NCBI GenBank assembly: GCA_026874595.1
Contig: CM049306.1
Coordinates: 38,628,019-38,692,018, forward strand
Direction of reading: 5' to 3'
DNA: 64,000 nt
From: Sipunculus nudus
Lineage: Eukaryota; Annelida; Sipuncula; Golfingiida; Sipunculidae
Position 1 is the first letter of the stretch, and each line of letters opens with the position of its first letter. Below are positions 49,068-62,130 of the stretch, piece by piece. The notes below the pieces were generated by a model that searched no databases, was not told where the DNA came from, and was given only the letters and a program-made list of their open reading frames with translations. The position numbers were made by a program, and so were the translations under genes.

Positions 49068-49114
<47 letters not shown>
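49068..49114. repeat. (TA)n microsatellite
   Basis: About 23 TA units immediately right of the MITE, probably expanded from its target site. Confidence 0.9.
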
Positions 49115-49116
<2 letters not shown>

Positions 49117-50039
49117 TTTGATAACAAATATACTTCGTTTCATGGCTGTATTCTACAGTTACTTTCTTATTTTTCTCAGGCCGATGTCACTCTGTTAGTA
49201 GTCTTGTGCTGAAGGTGCTTGGCCCTATTCGCCCTCACTATTTCAGGACTCCTACTAAACGTTCACTGAATATTATTGGTATCTTAATATATACCACGTG
49301 GGAGGCGATCATGACCTGCATAAGAATACCAGGTCTGAGATTTTATATTAAGGACACAGTGGCATTTGAAACAGAGACGGATCCCCGCATGCTGGTTGAT
49401 ATAAATAGACAAACTACACTGAGGAAAATGATGGATTCAATTTTTTTCTTAATCAATTCCATACAAATCTTAATCAAAGATTTCATATTTTTGTCACTGA
49501 TTTTCTGTGTTTTTTTTTTACAAGTACTAGGCAATTTCTCCATAAAAGAAGAATAAACAAAAATTCTATTGAATCATGATATTTTTGTAAACCTATATTA
49601 ATTTTAATTAAATGTACTTAATTCCATGACCATGGGTTTTCTTACAACTACTATGCTTAGATAAAAATGTTTTCACGTATTATATCCGTACATAATGTGA
49701 TAGGGGTAAAAAACAAACTTTTTCTAAAGTAATGAAAAAGAAAACACAAAATACGTTCATAGAAAATCCAGGTCGGTAGATGTCGCTTCACGAGTAAGCC
49801 ACAGGTTAGGTCGGGTCCTCTGTTTTGTTATAATTACCAATGAAATAGGATATGTACTGCTACAGACAGATGCATGTAAGTGTATAATATTCCATTTTAT
49901 TTGGTGCAAAGTTGTATGAAACCGTAGGCTTAGTATTTCTGGTGAATTTTGGCATTTTTGTATAGTGTTTACACTTGGTTAGCTCTGGAAACGAAAGCCT
50001 CCCTCGGTCGCACACAGGTCACCTCGTACACTGCTTGGC

Positions 50040-51003
50040 ATGGCTTCCAGGGTTAACAAGGACTCTAAATCCTCCTTGAATAAGCGCGCCGCTGGAAAAC
50101 CCCCTCTCACTAATAAAGGTAACAACGGTGCCAAGGATAAAGGTACCGGTAAACGACTTCACAGTGACCCTTCCACCTACCCAATCCAGGACCCAAAAAA
50201 CAAATCATGAGTGAAAGTCTTGAATTTGATAAATCTGATGAGCAACCCTTATCACAATTACAGCCAAACTCACCAGATAAAATGTCAATAAATATTGAGC
50301 AAAAGAATTTCACGCTTTTGTTGACAGAAGCATTGAAATCCGATAGTGTAAAGAGCGCATTAAAATCAATTATAGACCAAGCCGTTAGTGAAAAAACCAA
50401 GGAACTTGAACAAAAATATGTAATTTAGAAAAGCAACTACAGTCCATAAATATTGAGGTAGATAGTCTGCAGGAACAACTTGACGATCAGCAACAATACA
50501 CTCGACGCACGTCCCTGAGAATATCAAACAGCTGGCCGGAGAACATGGAGGAGTGCACAGACACCATGATAACAGATATGGCCAAGGAACACCTAGGTGT
50601 TGAATTGTCGCTTGAGGACATTGAAAGGTCGCACAGAGTTGATCGGCCAAGTACAGATAAAAAACCTAGGCCAATTCTGGTTAAATTGCTTTCATACCGT
50701 ACGAAAGCAAAACTGTATAATGCCAAGGCAAAACTGAAACTCGCAGAAGGCCACGCCAGAGGCATCTTCATAAATGAAGATTTGACAAAGCCGAGGCAAA
50801 ACATATTTAAACAGGCCCGCCAGCTGAAAAAGGATGGTTTGATAAAGGACTGTTGGTCACATGATGGCATCATTAAAATCAGAGACTTCAATGAACGTGT
50901 GATAACCTTCACAAAGCTTAAATTATTTCAGCAGTGGGAATTGGTTTTAAGAGAAAACCCTCCGCAAATGTATTCTGAGACTGTCAAAGCATCAACAAAT
51001 TAA
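50040..51003 (+). pseudogene. LINE ORF1 (L1-like RNA-binding protein), frameshifted
   Basis: Three frames must be combined: 50040-50206 (Lys/Ser-rich N terminus, MASRVNKDSKSS), 50207-50428 (MSESLEFDKSDEQPLSQLQ, heptad-containing) and about 50424-51003. The last holds a coiled-coil 'LEKQLQSINIEVDSLQEQL' followed by YTRRTSLRISN and 'IERSHRVDRP ... PRPILVKLLSYRTKAKLY' typical of L1 ORF1p (RRM plus C-terminal domain). There are frameshifts near 50200 and 50420. In life such proteins coat LINE RNA in the cytoplasm. Confidence 0.78.
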
Positions 51004-51545
51004 AGTTATAAGATACTTAATAATGTATGCATTGAACATAATCATGTATAATATATGTCACTATCAACTTGTGTTGATAAGAGAGTTTATAGGGGAGTCG
51101 ACCTCACCTTGCCATCTTCGAAATTAATCCCATTTTACAGCAAGATATATTATCAAAATAATTATCTAATACAAATTTCAAAACTCAAAATTACTTTTGT
51201 AGGTTTTTAAAGCATACCCCTATATCAATATTATATCTCCATCACACTTTATTCTCATTATCTACTATGACTGTGGGAAGTCTTCATAAACTAGTTCACT
51301 TTGCTAGCTAAATTATATCGCTTGATACAATTAATGACGGATCACCTGGTTATTCAGAACATTACTGATGGCATTGCCTATGTGTATTGTCAGATCTTAC
51401 TGATGGAAAGTACGCAGAGGCCAGGAGTAATTTACGACACCAAAACACAAGTGTTAAATGAAATGTTAATTAAGTGTATGTATATAAGAGATGGATGTCA
51501 TCTGTGTAACAAGAAACATAAGGGATTCTATCAATTATATCATTC

Positions 51546-54500
51546 ATGTCAGTATTCTCAGTAATAACATGGAATGTGCGAGGACTGCGGGGGCTAAGGA
51601 AAACGAATAAAGTATTTAAATGGTTAAATGATAAAGGTGGTGCAAATAGTGTGATATTTTTACAGGAAACACATTGCACGGAAAATGACGAATGTTTATG
51701 GAATCGAGAATGGTCGGGCTCTACATATTTCTGCCACGGTACAAGCCAGTCGAGAAGTGTTATGATTCTAATAGGTTAACTTATAGATATTAAGAATATT
51801 AAGCTTTACAAAGATATTAATGGACGTTTTCTGTGTTTGAAAGCCGACGTACACGGTTCTGCTTATGGCTTCATTAATACTTATGCTCCTAATACGGAAA
51901 GAGAGCAGACTTTATTCTTTGAAGAAGTCCGAAACAGAATTAAAGATGTACTCTCGAAAACAGAGGCTATGGTAATCTGGGGAGGAGATTTTAATTTTAG
52001 TTTTTCAAATCTTGATGCAGATGGCGGTACTTATCGCCCAAAATATAAATCCATCAATACTGTGTCAAGTATAATGGAACAGCATAATTTAATTGATTTA
52101 TGGCGTATAAGGAACTCGTCTGCACGTGGCTTTACCTGGGGAAGTAATACTCCTATTATACAACCAAGACTAGACTTTATTCTTATTTCTAGCGAACTTA
52201 ATGCACATGTTCGCCATGTACAAATTTTGCCAGCCATAATTTCGGATCATTCAGCGGTGAGATGTACAATTAAATCACTTCATTATAATAAACATGGTCC
52301 TTCCTTTTGGAAGTTTAATATATCACTGCTGAATGACACTCTTTATGTCCAAGAGCTCAAAGATCACATAATACAATGGAAACAATATTATGATTTTTAC
52401 AAGAAAGATAAAGAATGATGGGAGTTTTTAAAAATTTATGATCACAGATTTTACTATTCGTTTTTCTAAAAAGAAATTGCAAGAGGAGAGAGCCGAAGTA
52501 CAGCATTTGGGAAAATTACTATCACAAGTATAAACTAAAATTTCAGCAAACCAGTCAGAGAGTACAATGGAATATAAAAAATTATCGACGAAAAATTGAG
52601 AAATATTATGATCGTATTATAGAAGGCAACATAATTAGATCTAAGGTTCAATGGTATGAGGAAGAGGAACGAAATACAAAATATATTATTAATTTGGAAA
52701 AAATTAATAAAAAGAAGTCTACAATCAGAAAGCTATTGATAAATGGAGAGGAGAAAAGATCAAAAAGATATAACAAATGAACTCGGACGATTTTACAAAG
52801 AAAAATATTCAAAAAAAAGTAATATTACACGAATGGATTGTATGCATTTCTTATCTAACCTTAACATCACACATTAACGGAATTCGATTCAGCGAGCTGT
52901 GACGGGGAGATAACAAAATCTGAAGTTTTAAAGGCTTTACATTGCATGAAAAATAATAAGACACCAGGAAATGATGGCCTGCCAAAAGAATTCTATATTA
53001 CTTTCTTTGACATTTTAGGTGACGATTTGGTTAGGTGTTTGAATAAGTGTTTTGAAGAAGGAATATTAAATAATAGTCAAAGACAATCAGTCGAACATTA
53101 ATAGAAAAAACAGGCAAAGATAATCGTATATTAACATCATGGAGACCCATAAGTCTGTTGAATGTAGATTGTAAGATACTAAGTAAAATTTTAGCCGGCC
53201 GGATGAAAGTTTTTCTTCGAAAATTAAAAGCGGATGACCAAACTGCTTTCGTCCAGGGAAGAAATATTAGTGACACAACGAGACTGATAAGTGACGTAAT
53301 AGAACATTGTAAAATAGAAAACAAGTCAGGGATCTTATTTGCAGTAGACTTCGCAGCAGCTTTTGATTCTATAGATCATACTTATTTATTTACAGTACTT
53401 GAAAAATTTGTATTTGGTGAAAATTTCATCAGATGGGTAAAAATTCTACATTATGATATCGAGAGTTGTATTATTAATAATGGTTATTCCACAGAGTATC
53501 TCAAAGTTGCCACAGGTACAAGGCAGGGCGATCCGTTGGCCCCATATCTTTTCGTATTAGCAATCGAGATTTTAGCTACAATGATTCGTAACAATAGAAG
53601 GATCAGCGGTATAAACATTAATGGTGTTGAAAATAAGCAAGCGATATTTGCTGATGATACCACCTACTTCCTGAGAGATATCGCTTCAATGAAAGAAGTA
53701 TGTAATGTAATTGATAAATTCGGAGCCATATCATCGCTGAAGATAAATCTGGAAAAATGTGAAGCAGCATTGCTTGGAAATTCGTCTATGACTGAATTAC
53801 TGGATCACATAAAATAGATCAACCTTAAGAATAAGGCAATTAAGATATTGGGAATCTCATTTACGTACGATAAGCAACTGTCATATACACTTAATTTTAA
53901 TGGTATTTTAGAACAAATAAAGACCCTTTTTAATATTTGGAAACAACGAAACATGACATTGTTCGGCAGAAATACAATAATTAAATCATTAGGCATATCC
54001 AAAATATTGTACATAACAAACGTGCTGGAGCCTCCTAGAGAATTTATAAAACTTGTTAAAAGTTGTATTGTGGACTTTATATGGTACGGCAGAAAACCCA
54101 AAATTAAATATGAAGTTATGATAAACTGTCAGAGAGAAAGAGGTATTTGACTACCGGATCTGGCATCGATAGTGGAATGTCAAAGATTAATGTGGATGAT
54201 AAAATTTATAAACGCTGGAGATGCCAAATATACTGCTGTGCCGAATTTTTATCTTAAGCAAATTGGTGGGGTAAAGAATATTGCAGCAAATCTGGATATC
54301 AGACGTATTGGTGACGATATTCCTGTTTTCTATATATAAAAAATGCTAATATGATGTAACTGATAATAAGAGATGTAATTACTGTTTTGTTGAGGAAGAA
54401 ACAGTTGAACACTTATTATGTCAGTGTCATATTTCAATAACATTTTATCTGCATATAAAAACTTTTGTCAAGAGAGCTAATATCCATATGCCAGATCTAA

Positions 54501-54660
54501 ACAAAGAGGTTATATACATGGTTGTGGGGAAACATGAACCGGTAATTATCGACATGTTATTATTAATTTATAAATATTTGGTATACAGAAATCGGATATT
54601 TCAGGTGATCCCTACCCTGGTACAGTTTGTGAATTGTTTAAAAAATACAGAATTGTTATA
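51546..54660 (+). pseudogene. LINE ORF2 (AP endonuclease and reverse transcriptase), interrupted
   Basis: The endonuclease begins at 51546: TWNVRGLRG, FLQETHC, YAPN, GGDFN and SDHSAV are visible, with an in-frame TAA at 51777-51779. After TGA 52416 the frame shifts in the linker. The RT domain spans about 52930-53817: TPGNDGLPKEFY, SWRPISLLNVD, FAVDFAAAFDSID, GTRQGDPLAPYLFVLAIEIL and the catalytic FADD at 53648-53659. In-frame TAG 53815-53817 and TGA 54148-54150 follow. A CNYC ... EHLLCQCH knuckle lies at about 54375-54430. The catalytic residues are still present, so decay is moderate. Confidence 0.8.
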
Positions 54661-54940
54661 AAGAAAGACTGCTGAGAAAAAACACACTTTGAATGTACAT
54701 GAGAAAAAATGGAAGGAGTGTCTTACCTTGTTAAGGTATTAATAACTCCTGGACATTATAACTGTGTTGGTATCTCACAAATTTTATATGTATTTTATGC
54801 ACATATTCACATACATTGGTATATTTGTTAACTGTTACAGAGTTTACTGCATCGTACTAGTTTTTGGAGATGTTGTTAAGGCTTGTTTATTACCACTATA
54901 TTGTAATTAAACAAATTTTTCAATTAAAATATATAAATGG

Positions 54941-57900
54941 TGTCGATGATGACAATACGTAGAGGAAGGAATATGCATGTGAAGTATTGACTGAGACATC
55001 ATTTAGAAAGAGAAAAGAAAAAAAAATCCAGTTTGCGGTAGAATATCAATTTGTAAGATGGTGCTCATGGTCCTGACTTTTCCAAGCTATCTAACTTTAG
55101 GAAAACAATATAACTATATACGTCCAATATACCTTAAAGAGTTAAAATAAAACAGCCAAACAGTCAATATACTTTAGTATCAGTTCATTTAATTTACCCA
55201 GATGACATGGTATTATAATTCTTTTATATGAAATAGAGAATCGAAAAAATACATATGTTACAAGTACAGCCGACCTTCACCATTTTCTTGCATAAGATGA
55301 GTTCTTTATATCGCAATATACAGTCTTGACTGAGGGTCACATGTAACCGTAAGATAATTCGATGACATTTTAAGAAGAGATTCAGTACAGCTTTTATTCA
55401 CGTGTTTTACACATGGGTCATTTAGGCCATGTCTTGTAGCACACCTTATCTCTGCATGCTCCACGGCGATATTATGTCCTATAACACGACAAAAAGTTAA
55501 AATACTCTAATACCACAAATGGTTTCTATCCCTTTTATAAGAGTTTTTACGCGACCTGTATTCAAATTTACTGGGTCATAATCAATTTAACCCCCGTGGC
55601 AAAATGCAAACCTGGGCCTATATTAGCATTGCATGAGTAAAACATTTTGAAAGCACTTTTTGCTTCACTGATTTCCAGGGTCCTCCGGTGTTACTTCCTA
55701 TAGCGCATATAAATAAAAGTTAAGTAAGAATGCCCTTCAGCCGATCAGCAACACAGCCAGAGGGTTGGAAACTCCTGTAATGATGAAGGTGTTAACAAGA
55801 ATCACTTAATTTACATCTCTTAATGTAAGGCCCAATAATCTTTTTACTTTCAAATAAGGCTCTGACTTTATATTTTATATAAGAGACATGGGAATTGTTT
55901 ACTCTGGTGGACTGGGGATGGGGTGAGGGCAATGTACCTTTTCTTCTTAAGGAGTGGGATATAAAGCAATTGTTGTACCATTCACGATTAAAGAAATAAG
56001 AAACAGCGATTTTTAACAGCGATTGCGAGAAAATTCTGTCATCCATATATAGTTTATACTTTCTTCGTATATTCCATAATTACGCTTCAATTATACATCT
56101 CGAGCTGAGACAAGGATTCTTTTTATGCACCAGCTGCATCGGTCACTTTCGTAAGTGTTTGCGTATCCCTCTTTCATTGACAAAACAAACATACATACAA
56201 AACAAGCACTGAAACGTGCAGTTTATACCAAAAGTTTAGACATCACATATCACAAGACATTGAACATACATACACAAACAAAGTATATAGTAATAATCTC
56301 ACGACAAATATCCATGTGGATTGCTGATATCTTCCTCTGTTTCACAAATCAACAGCCATTTATTGTTTCTTTCAGTGGTCATAGGACATTCTATCTGTTG
56401 CTGATATTTCAAGTAATTTTAAATTGATCAATATTTAGCCTATGTACTTTTATGTCTTGTAAGCGAAGTATATTCCATGAAATAGGACTTTGTTTTCTTT
56501 ATTACCTTCTTTTAATGGTATACCAAAGACTACATTTTTTCAGTAATTATCTCTGTGGCAATATAATAAAATATTCTTGGTTCATTCAAAAATCTCTGGA
56601 CAACATCACAATTAAAATTAATGTGCAATATCATAACAATATCTGCAATAAGGATCATCAGAAAAAATTATAAAATTCTCTTTTAAGGCAAAGGTACCTA
56701 TATGTAATATTTTACATTGAAATTCGCTGATTTTTCTATCTTTACACAAGTTTCCATATGTAAGTATTTTTTTATAATATGTCCCTGAATGTTTGTAAAT
56801 GGGGGAATATTTAAATCATTTTAACTCATAATTTAAATCATGTATGAAAAATGAAAATGTTGAAATATGAACAAAAATCACTTGTTATATATATATATAC
56901 ATATGAAAGAAAGAAGGGAAGTGGCTTAAAAAGCGGATTTCAATAAGCAAGTCGTAATTTGATTTAAAGAAATAATACAGGAATTAAGCGGAAATGGTTT
57001 CCATGATATCAGATCTATAGACTGTTGATCAAGAACACAAACCAAGCGTCACAAAAACTTTTTTTTTAGCACGCACGCTACCCTTCTCTCCACGTTTCTG
57101 CTGTTTCTCGACGCGGCAGACTGAGAAAATTCAGACACATAACTATGAAAGGGTAGAAGAATGAACACTGATACGTGATAAGTCAAAGATAAACTTGCAG
57201 AAGCCTTGTTTTTCTCGATCGGACTTTGACACCATGAGACATACCCGGGGTAATAACGATGCATGGATAATACTAATCACGTGCCAGTCGCTTTGTGTCA
57301 CCAGAAGAAAATCGATTGATATAAAACACCACTCAACTGACCGGAAAGGCCGCACCGAGGACCGCCTTTTCATCCAAATTAAATGGGAGTAAAAATGTTA
57401 TATGTTTGTTAAATGTTTGTTCACCTCCACCTTACACCTATGTTTGCTATCGATGTATGGGTTTCCTATGTATGTGTAAGCTACTTATTCAAAGTGGGTC
57501 ACCACAGCATTTAAAAGGGAATGAGAAAGGCCATCCGCAATAAATTTAATCCGCAAGGAGGGTCGGTATGCATTCATCCCCGTTCGTGTGTGCATTTGTG
57601 TGTTTGTTCACAACATAATACACGCAGTCTGAACGTAATCTCAGAAATGTTTCCGGGCCATTCGGTAATGGGCCATTGAAGAAACGATTAGATTCTGGTG
57701 TGGATCCGACGCATGATCCGGATTCAGGAAAGTAATCAAGGAATATTCACCAATGTAAGGTCACTTATGCACGAATGAACCAGGGAATATGGGCCGTATA
57801 AGTGAAAGCAAACATGTTTTGGGGGGAGAGTATCACGATAGAGACCCCCCCCCCCCACACACACACACACTCCCCACATGTCGGCGGCTTGCATTCCTTA

Positions 57901-58518
57901 GAATGCATGTTTCTTCCCCATTGCCTTTTATGTAACATTCAAAAACAATTTTATTTTGCTTTTGCAAATTAACAAATGAGTGGGATTTCCAAAAGTATAT
58001 AAAAAAATATTCTCCATAAGAGTCTGCTTTACTTGTGAACATAAGTATCCCACTTATAAGACGTGCGTCCGGGTTATCACGTTAATACATACGAGTATCT
58101 GATAACTTAAGTACACATCCATGGTCTCTGATAACACGAGGTAACTGAGGGAGGAATTTAGACTTTGATTTCACGCGTGGTGCTGCTACACGCACGTTCA
58201 AGCACACTATACAACGTGGATTTTCCAGTTTACCTGCAGAAATAACCATACATTATGCGGCCAGAAATTCCTCTCCATAATTACAGCGAGGAACCTGGTA
58301 AGTACATATCATGTCAGTTTCAAGTATGTTAAATGTCACGCTTTAATCTGGTTGTGATGACAGCCATGCAGGTGATTACAGGTGACTGCGGTGCCCCGAG
58401 TGTTCAATATGAACCAATATAAGGGTATACATGCGTATAACATACGAACAAGTCAATTTCCAAATACAAGTGTATGTGCTATTCAGAAATAATATACAGA
58501 CTGGATCTTTTTCATCTT
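54941..58518. other. Intergenic, no gene recognised
   Basis: AT-rich sequence. Frames up to 90 codons occur on both strands without motifs. A poly(C)/(CA)n stretch lies at 57846-57870. Confidence 0.4.
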
Positions 58519-58948
58519 CATACTACCGAGTCTGTGACTAAGCTTTCACAGACCTTGATTCAGCGACCCTCTCTGGCGTCTATTTTAGGAATAATGAACA
58601 AACCTTTACCATCGTAAGACCGGAATCATAGCTGTCAGTCAAATCCAACGAACAAAATGCTAACAATACACAGTTGACCCGCCGTCTGAACAAGAACACG
58701 ATGTACCAGAAACGGGACAGGCCAATATATGGCTTTATTCGATTGGTCGGAATCTCGATGCTTTCCGGCAGTTCTAAACGTTTAATCAAACCATCCCACC
58801 AGACTTTAAGGGATAAAACAAGTATACGCGAATTGTTTGATTGGTTAAATTGCCTTTTTCCTTATTTATGAAAAAGACATTACAAAGGCTATAAAGGGTC
58901 GCGGAATCAAGGTCTGTGAAAGCGTAGCCACAAAATAGTAGTACGAAA
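58519..58948. mobile_element. MITE-like element with ~50-bp terminal inverted repeats
   Basis: The left end contains CTTTCACAGACCTTGATTCA then GCGACCCT (58542-58571); the right end contains AGGGTCGCGGAATCAAGGTC then TGTGAAAG (58895-58922). About 28 of these bases pair with a single mismatch, and weaker complementarity extends outward to about 58520 and 58947. Non-coding, 430 bp. A solo end-like copy is at 31476-31527. Confidence 0.65.
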
Positions 58949-59429
58949 ATGGGTATTTTCTGTGCTGTTCGTCTTAAACCAGGGGCAGATACAGGGTCTT
59001 AGTTGAGGCGGGCAGCATCCTGGCGTTGGTAAACAGGGTAGCCGGGAGTGCTAGTAGGTTTTTAACGTAACTCTCGCATGTAGATGTATAGTGGAGAAAA
59101 CGGAGCAAAACACGTTTCCTCGGTGCTAAGCGTATATCATGCGCTTTCTAAGATTTTTTAAGCCGAAAGAGTGGTGGTGCGCCCTTGTAACTTGACTTCG
59201 TCAGAGTTCCTTAAATAATGTGTAGCCCAGTGACTTCCTTTTTGACTATAGGATAAAGTACTAAACGTATACGAGTTATATTTTGTTAAATAATCTGTTT
59301 GGTATACCAAATAAATATTTGCCGCTTATTCACTGTTTTAATACTATGTTATGTAAACATTACCGGTTTCAGACTGTCAGTTATGCTCAGTCATTATTGT
59401 GTTGATAACTTCAATAAAAAGAGTTTAAC

Positions 59430-59715
59430 CAGCTTCTGTGACTCAGGGGTAGAGCACAGAACTCATTTTTTAAGCCGGGAGATCGTGAATTCGAATCTCA
59501 GCCGAGGCGGTGAGATTTTTCACGGTCGGCCCCCACCCAGGGTGAGCAATCTGCAGGCTTAATGGGACGGCCCTACGGTCGTGTTTCACTCACAAACGAG
59601 TGCGCCTTTCGGGGGTTCCTCGGTGATATGACCCAACAATTGGGAGGATTACGCACCCAGGGCCCGCAGGTGCAGAAGTCATCGGGCGTGGTTGCATGAG
59701 AGAAAAAAATGAGAG
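59430..59715 (+). mobile_element. tRNA-derived SINE (plus strand)
   Basis: The head AGCTTCTGTGACTCAGGGG with an A-box-like GACTCAGGGGTAGAGC is followed by a B-box-like GAATTCGAATCTC. The core has GCAGGCTTAATGGGA and GGGGGTTCCTCGGTGATATG, and an A-rich tail GAGAGAAAAAAATGAGAG follows. Same family as 25668-25890. RNA polymerase III would transcribe it toward increasing coordinates. Confidence 0.78.
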
Positions 59716-60936
59716 AAAGCGTGTGATACTGGCCTGTCACGTAGTCAGAAACCGGAATGGAATTCTGCAGATGTTAAGTTAGCATTAAAAATAGAGGCGG
59801 TTACTTCAAAAAAAAAAAAAAGAGAGGGGTCAGTAAGTGAAAGATATATATCCCAATGTATTAGGCAACTTAAAACAGCCGGTCAGGTGTCTACGTCATT
59901 ACAGGGACCTATTCACATATCAGTTATGTTAAATATATATCAAGTATATTGTTTTATATTCAAACTTTTTTGTTTTTGTAAATATTTCGTTCTGACACGG
60001 TTTGTTTACTCCTGTTAATAAGTGGAATTACCTACAGCAGGGGCGGCTAGTGGCCCAAAAAATATAGCTCGAATGTCACCTGCTGGCTCTACCGGGCAAA
60101 TTAAGGTTTTTCCAACTTAAAACTTTCGTTTCTCCGTGTTTCTTCTTTCATGTCTCTTCTCCTCGTTTGAGAGTTGTCACGCATGCGCAAGATCGGATCC
60201 CCTGTCGCCCAGCTTTGTTGTGATAAACAGACACAAGTGGACTGTTTTAACCAACTCAAGCAGATATCCATGACAACGTATAGGTTAATATGAGATATTA
60301 AGTCCGTCTGCCGGGTTGGTTTAGTGGGAGACATTTGTATTCAGCCAATATGTACTAATACCGTGGGAATCAGATATAACATATTTACTTCATATATGTT
60401 TATAAAACCTTATGTCAAATTATAGCAACGGGTTTATGCTATTCTGGGCAAAATTGTTTGGCAAAATTAACAACTCTTAAAAGTGATGGTCGAGAGAAGG
60501 ATTTTGGTCTCATTTGAACTGGGCCTGCTGAAGCGAGTGACAGTGAGTGACAATTAAACAGTCAGGAACGAGATGGCTTTCTTGTCTAAAATGTTAGCAG
60601 ATGTATACCAACTGACCTTTCTTGTTATATAGTCTTCTTCTAATATATTTATATCGTGTATCCTCGTACCAACCCTCGATCTTCGACGATTAGATGTTTC
60701 AAACGCAAATAACAAGACTTCACAAACGAGTTTACCCATGTACTTGGCACAGTGATCTCCCAGGATTCATGAAATTATTGAAAACGTATGTGATACGTGA
60801 TATAGTCCTGGGGCCAGTTTCAAGAAGGGCCCTAATTTTTTATTTTGCTGCACCCCCGTCATTATAAGGTTTGATGCTATTTTTTGTGTAAGTAATCCTT
60901 AGATATCATATTTGATTAAATTACCGCAGGAGCGGA

Positions 60937-61135
60937 TCGAGGATTTAGGAAAAGGAGTGGGTCCAACCCAGGAGGACTAATGAAAAAGCCTAAAAAAAAG
61001 TCCCCAGAAAAAAAAGGGGGGGGGGGGGGTTCCAGGCCGAAAAACTGATCTGAAACACTTTAAAAAATTGCGGCTGCTGAAAAGGAGGGGGGGGGGGGTC
61101 CGGACCCCCTGGACCCTTCCCTGGATCCGCTTCTG
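60937..61135. mobile_element. ~200-bp MITE with CAGGAGCGGATC-type ends
   Basis: Left end CAGGAGCGGATCGAGGATTT; right end CCTGGATCCGCTTCTG, whose complement is CAGAAGCGGATCCAGG. Flanks read TTACCG on the left and TTACCC on the right, suggestive of a degraded target duplication. The interior is G-rich. The start matches a partial copy near 48366. A hAT-like origin is a guess from the CAG-start TIR. Confidence 0.55.
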
Positions 61136-62130
61136 TTACCCCAAAAAGGCAAGAAATGGGCAATTTTATTTATTAATCTTGGTACAGATGAAAATGTATA
61201 ATATTAAATGCAATAAGAGCATCAACTCTTCCTAATTTTGATGATCTGAATCCATTCAAATTGATTTCGAAACTCTTTTTCAAACCTTTAACCTTCAAAT
61301 TTAAAATTAAAAGTTTAAAAAATGAAAAGGCATATCATTTTCAAACCTTACTGTTATTTTGAGTATAAAACGGCAAGATTAGACCTAATAATCAATTTGG
61401 TGTGCTAAATGGAATAAAAAAAAACAGATTATTTTTGTCATTCAACTCATTTCATTCTTGAAGTTCACAATTTTAAACTGTTGAAAGTAATTGAATAGAT
61501 GATTGTTTATTTATGATTCGGGTTTCCGTCAGCTTTTGCAGCCGAGTAAACATTGGTGTATACATTCCATATGAACGACATGGGATAATTTTTTTCTGAA
61601 TTTGATTTAAATCCAGTTTTAATTTAAATATTTAACTAAAATCCTGAATTTTAATTTGAAAATAAGTAATTTGAAAATTAGTATGTAAATTTACAGATGT
61701 AATGACGTTTTGCCTAAGATATGATGAAATAAGTCTTAAACATACATTGGACAATCACATTTCCCGTTTATAACTAAAATTATAGTGCACTTAAGCTTCT
61801 CTTACTTCAAATTAAAAAAACTGTAAATACGTTTATATACATTAGCTTCATTATTGAAGCCGGCAACATCCTTTTCCACACAATCGGCAAGGACAGTTTT
61901 TATTGTCACATTGCGGAAAAACGGTGTTAAATAAGTCGTTTTATTACAAAATTAATCTATATTCGATAGACAGAAACCAAGAAATGGTAAATGTCATAAC
62001 ATTTATGATCTGTAACTTAAAACATATTACGTTTTAACTTAAAGTATGCACATATGGCTCTTTATTAAGGTAGCAATGATGCACTTACAGTTGAAGAAAG
62101 ACCTAACCGACATGCACAGGCTTATCAATA
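61136..62130. other. Intergenic, nothing recognised
   Basis: AT-rich sequence with only short frames and no terminal repeats found. Confidence 0.4.

Larger units (their letters stand above)
49980..54940 (+). mobile_element. Degraded L1/Tx1-like LINE retrotransposon
   Basis: A two-ORF non-LTR element. ORF1 (50040-51003) is a coiled-coil RNA-binding protein; ORF2 (51546 to about 54660) carries an AP endonuclease, reverse transcriptase and a C-terminal CCHC-like knuckle. Both frames contain stops and frameshifts, so the copy is dead. The 5' end is uncertain (about 49.9 kb) and the 3' end is AT-rich near 54940. No target duplication was identified by eye. Confidence 0.8.

Noticed and set aside
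49206-49556. 116-codon frame between the MITE and the LINE
   Set aside because: No motif, not in frame with LINE ORFs, ends in low-complexity sequence.
51301-51564. 87-codon frame between LINE ORF1 and ORF2
   Set aside because: Lies in the inter-ORF spacer and has no LINE or other motif.
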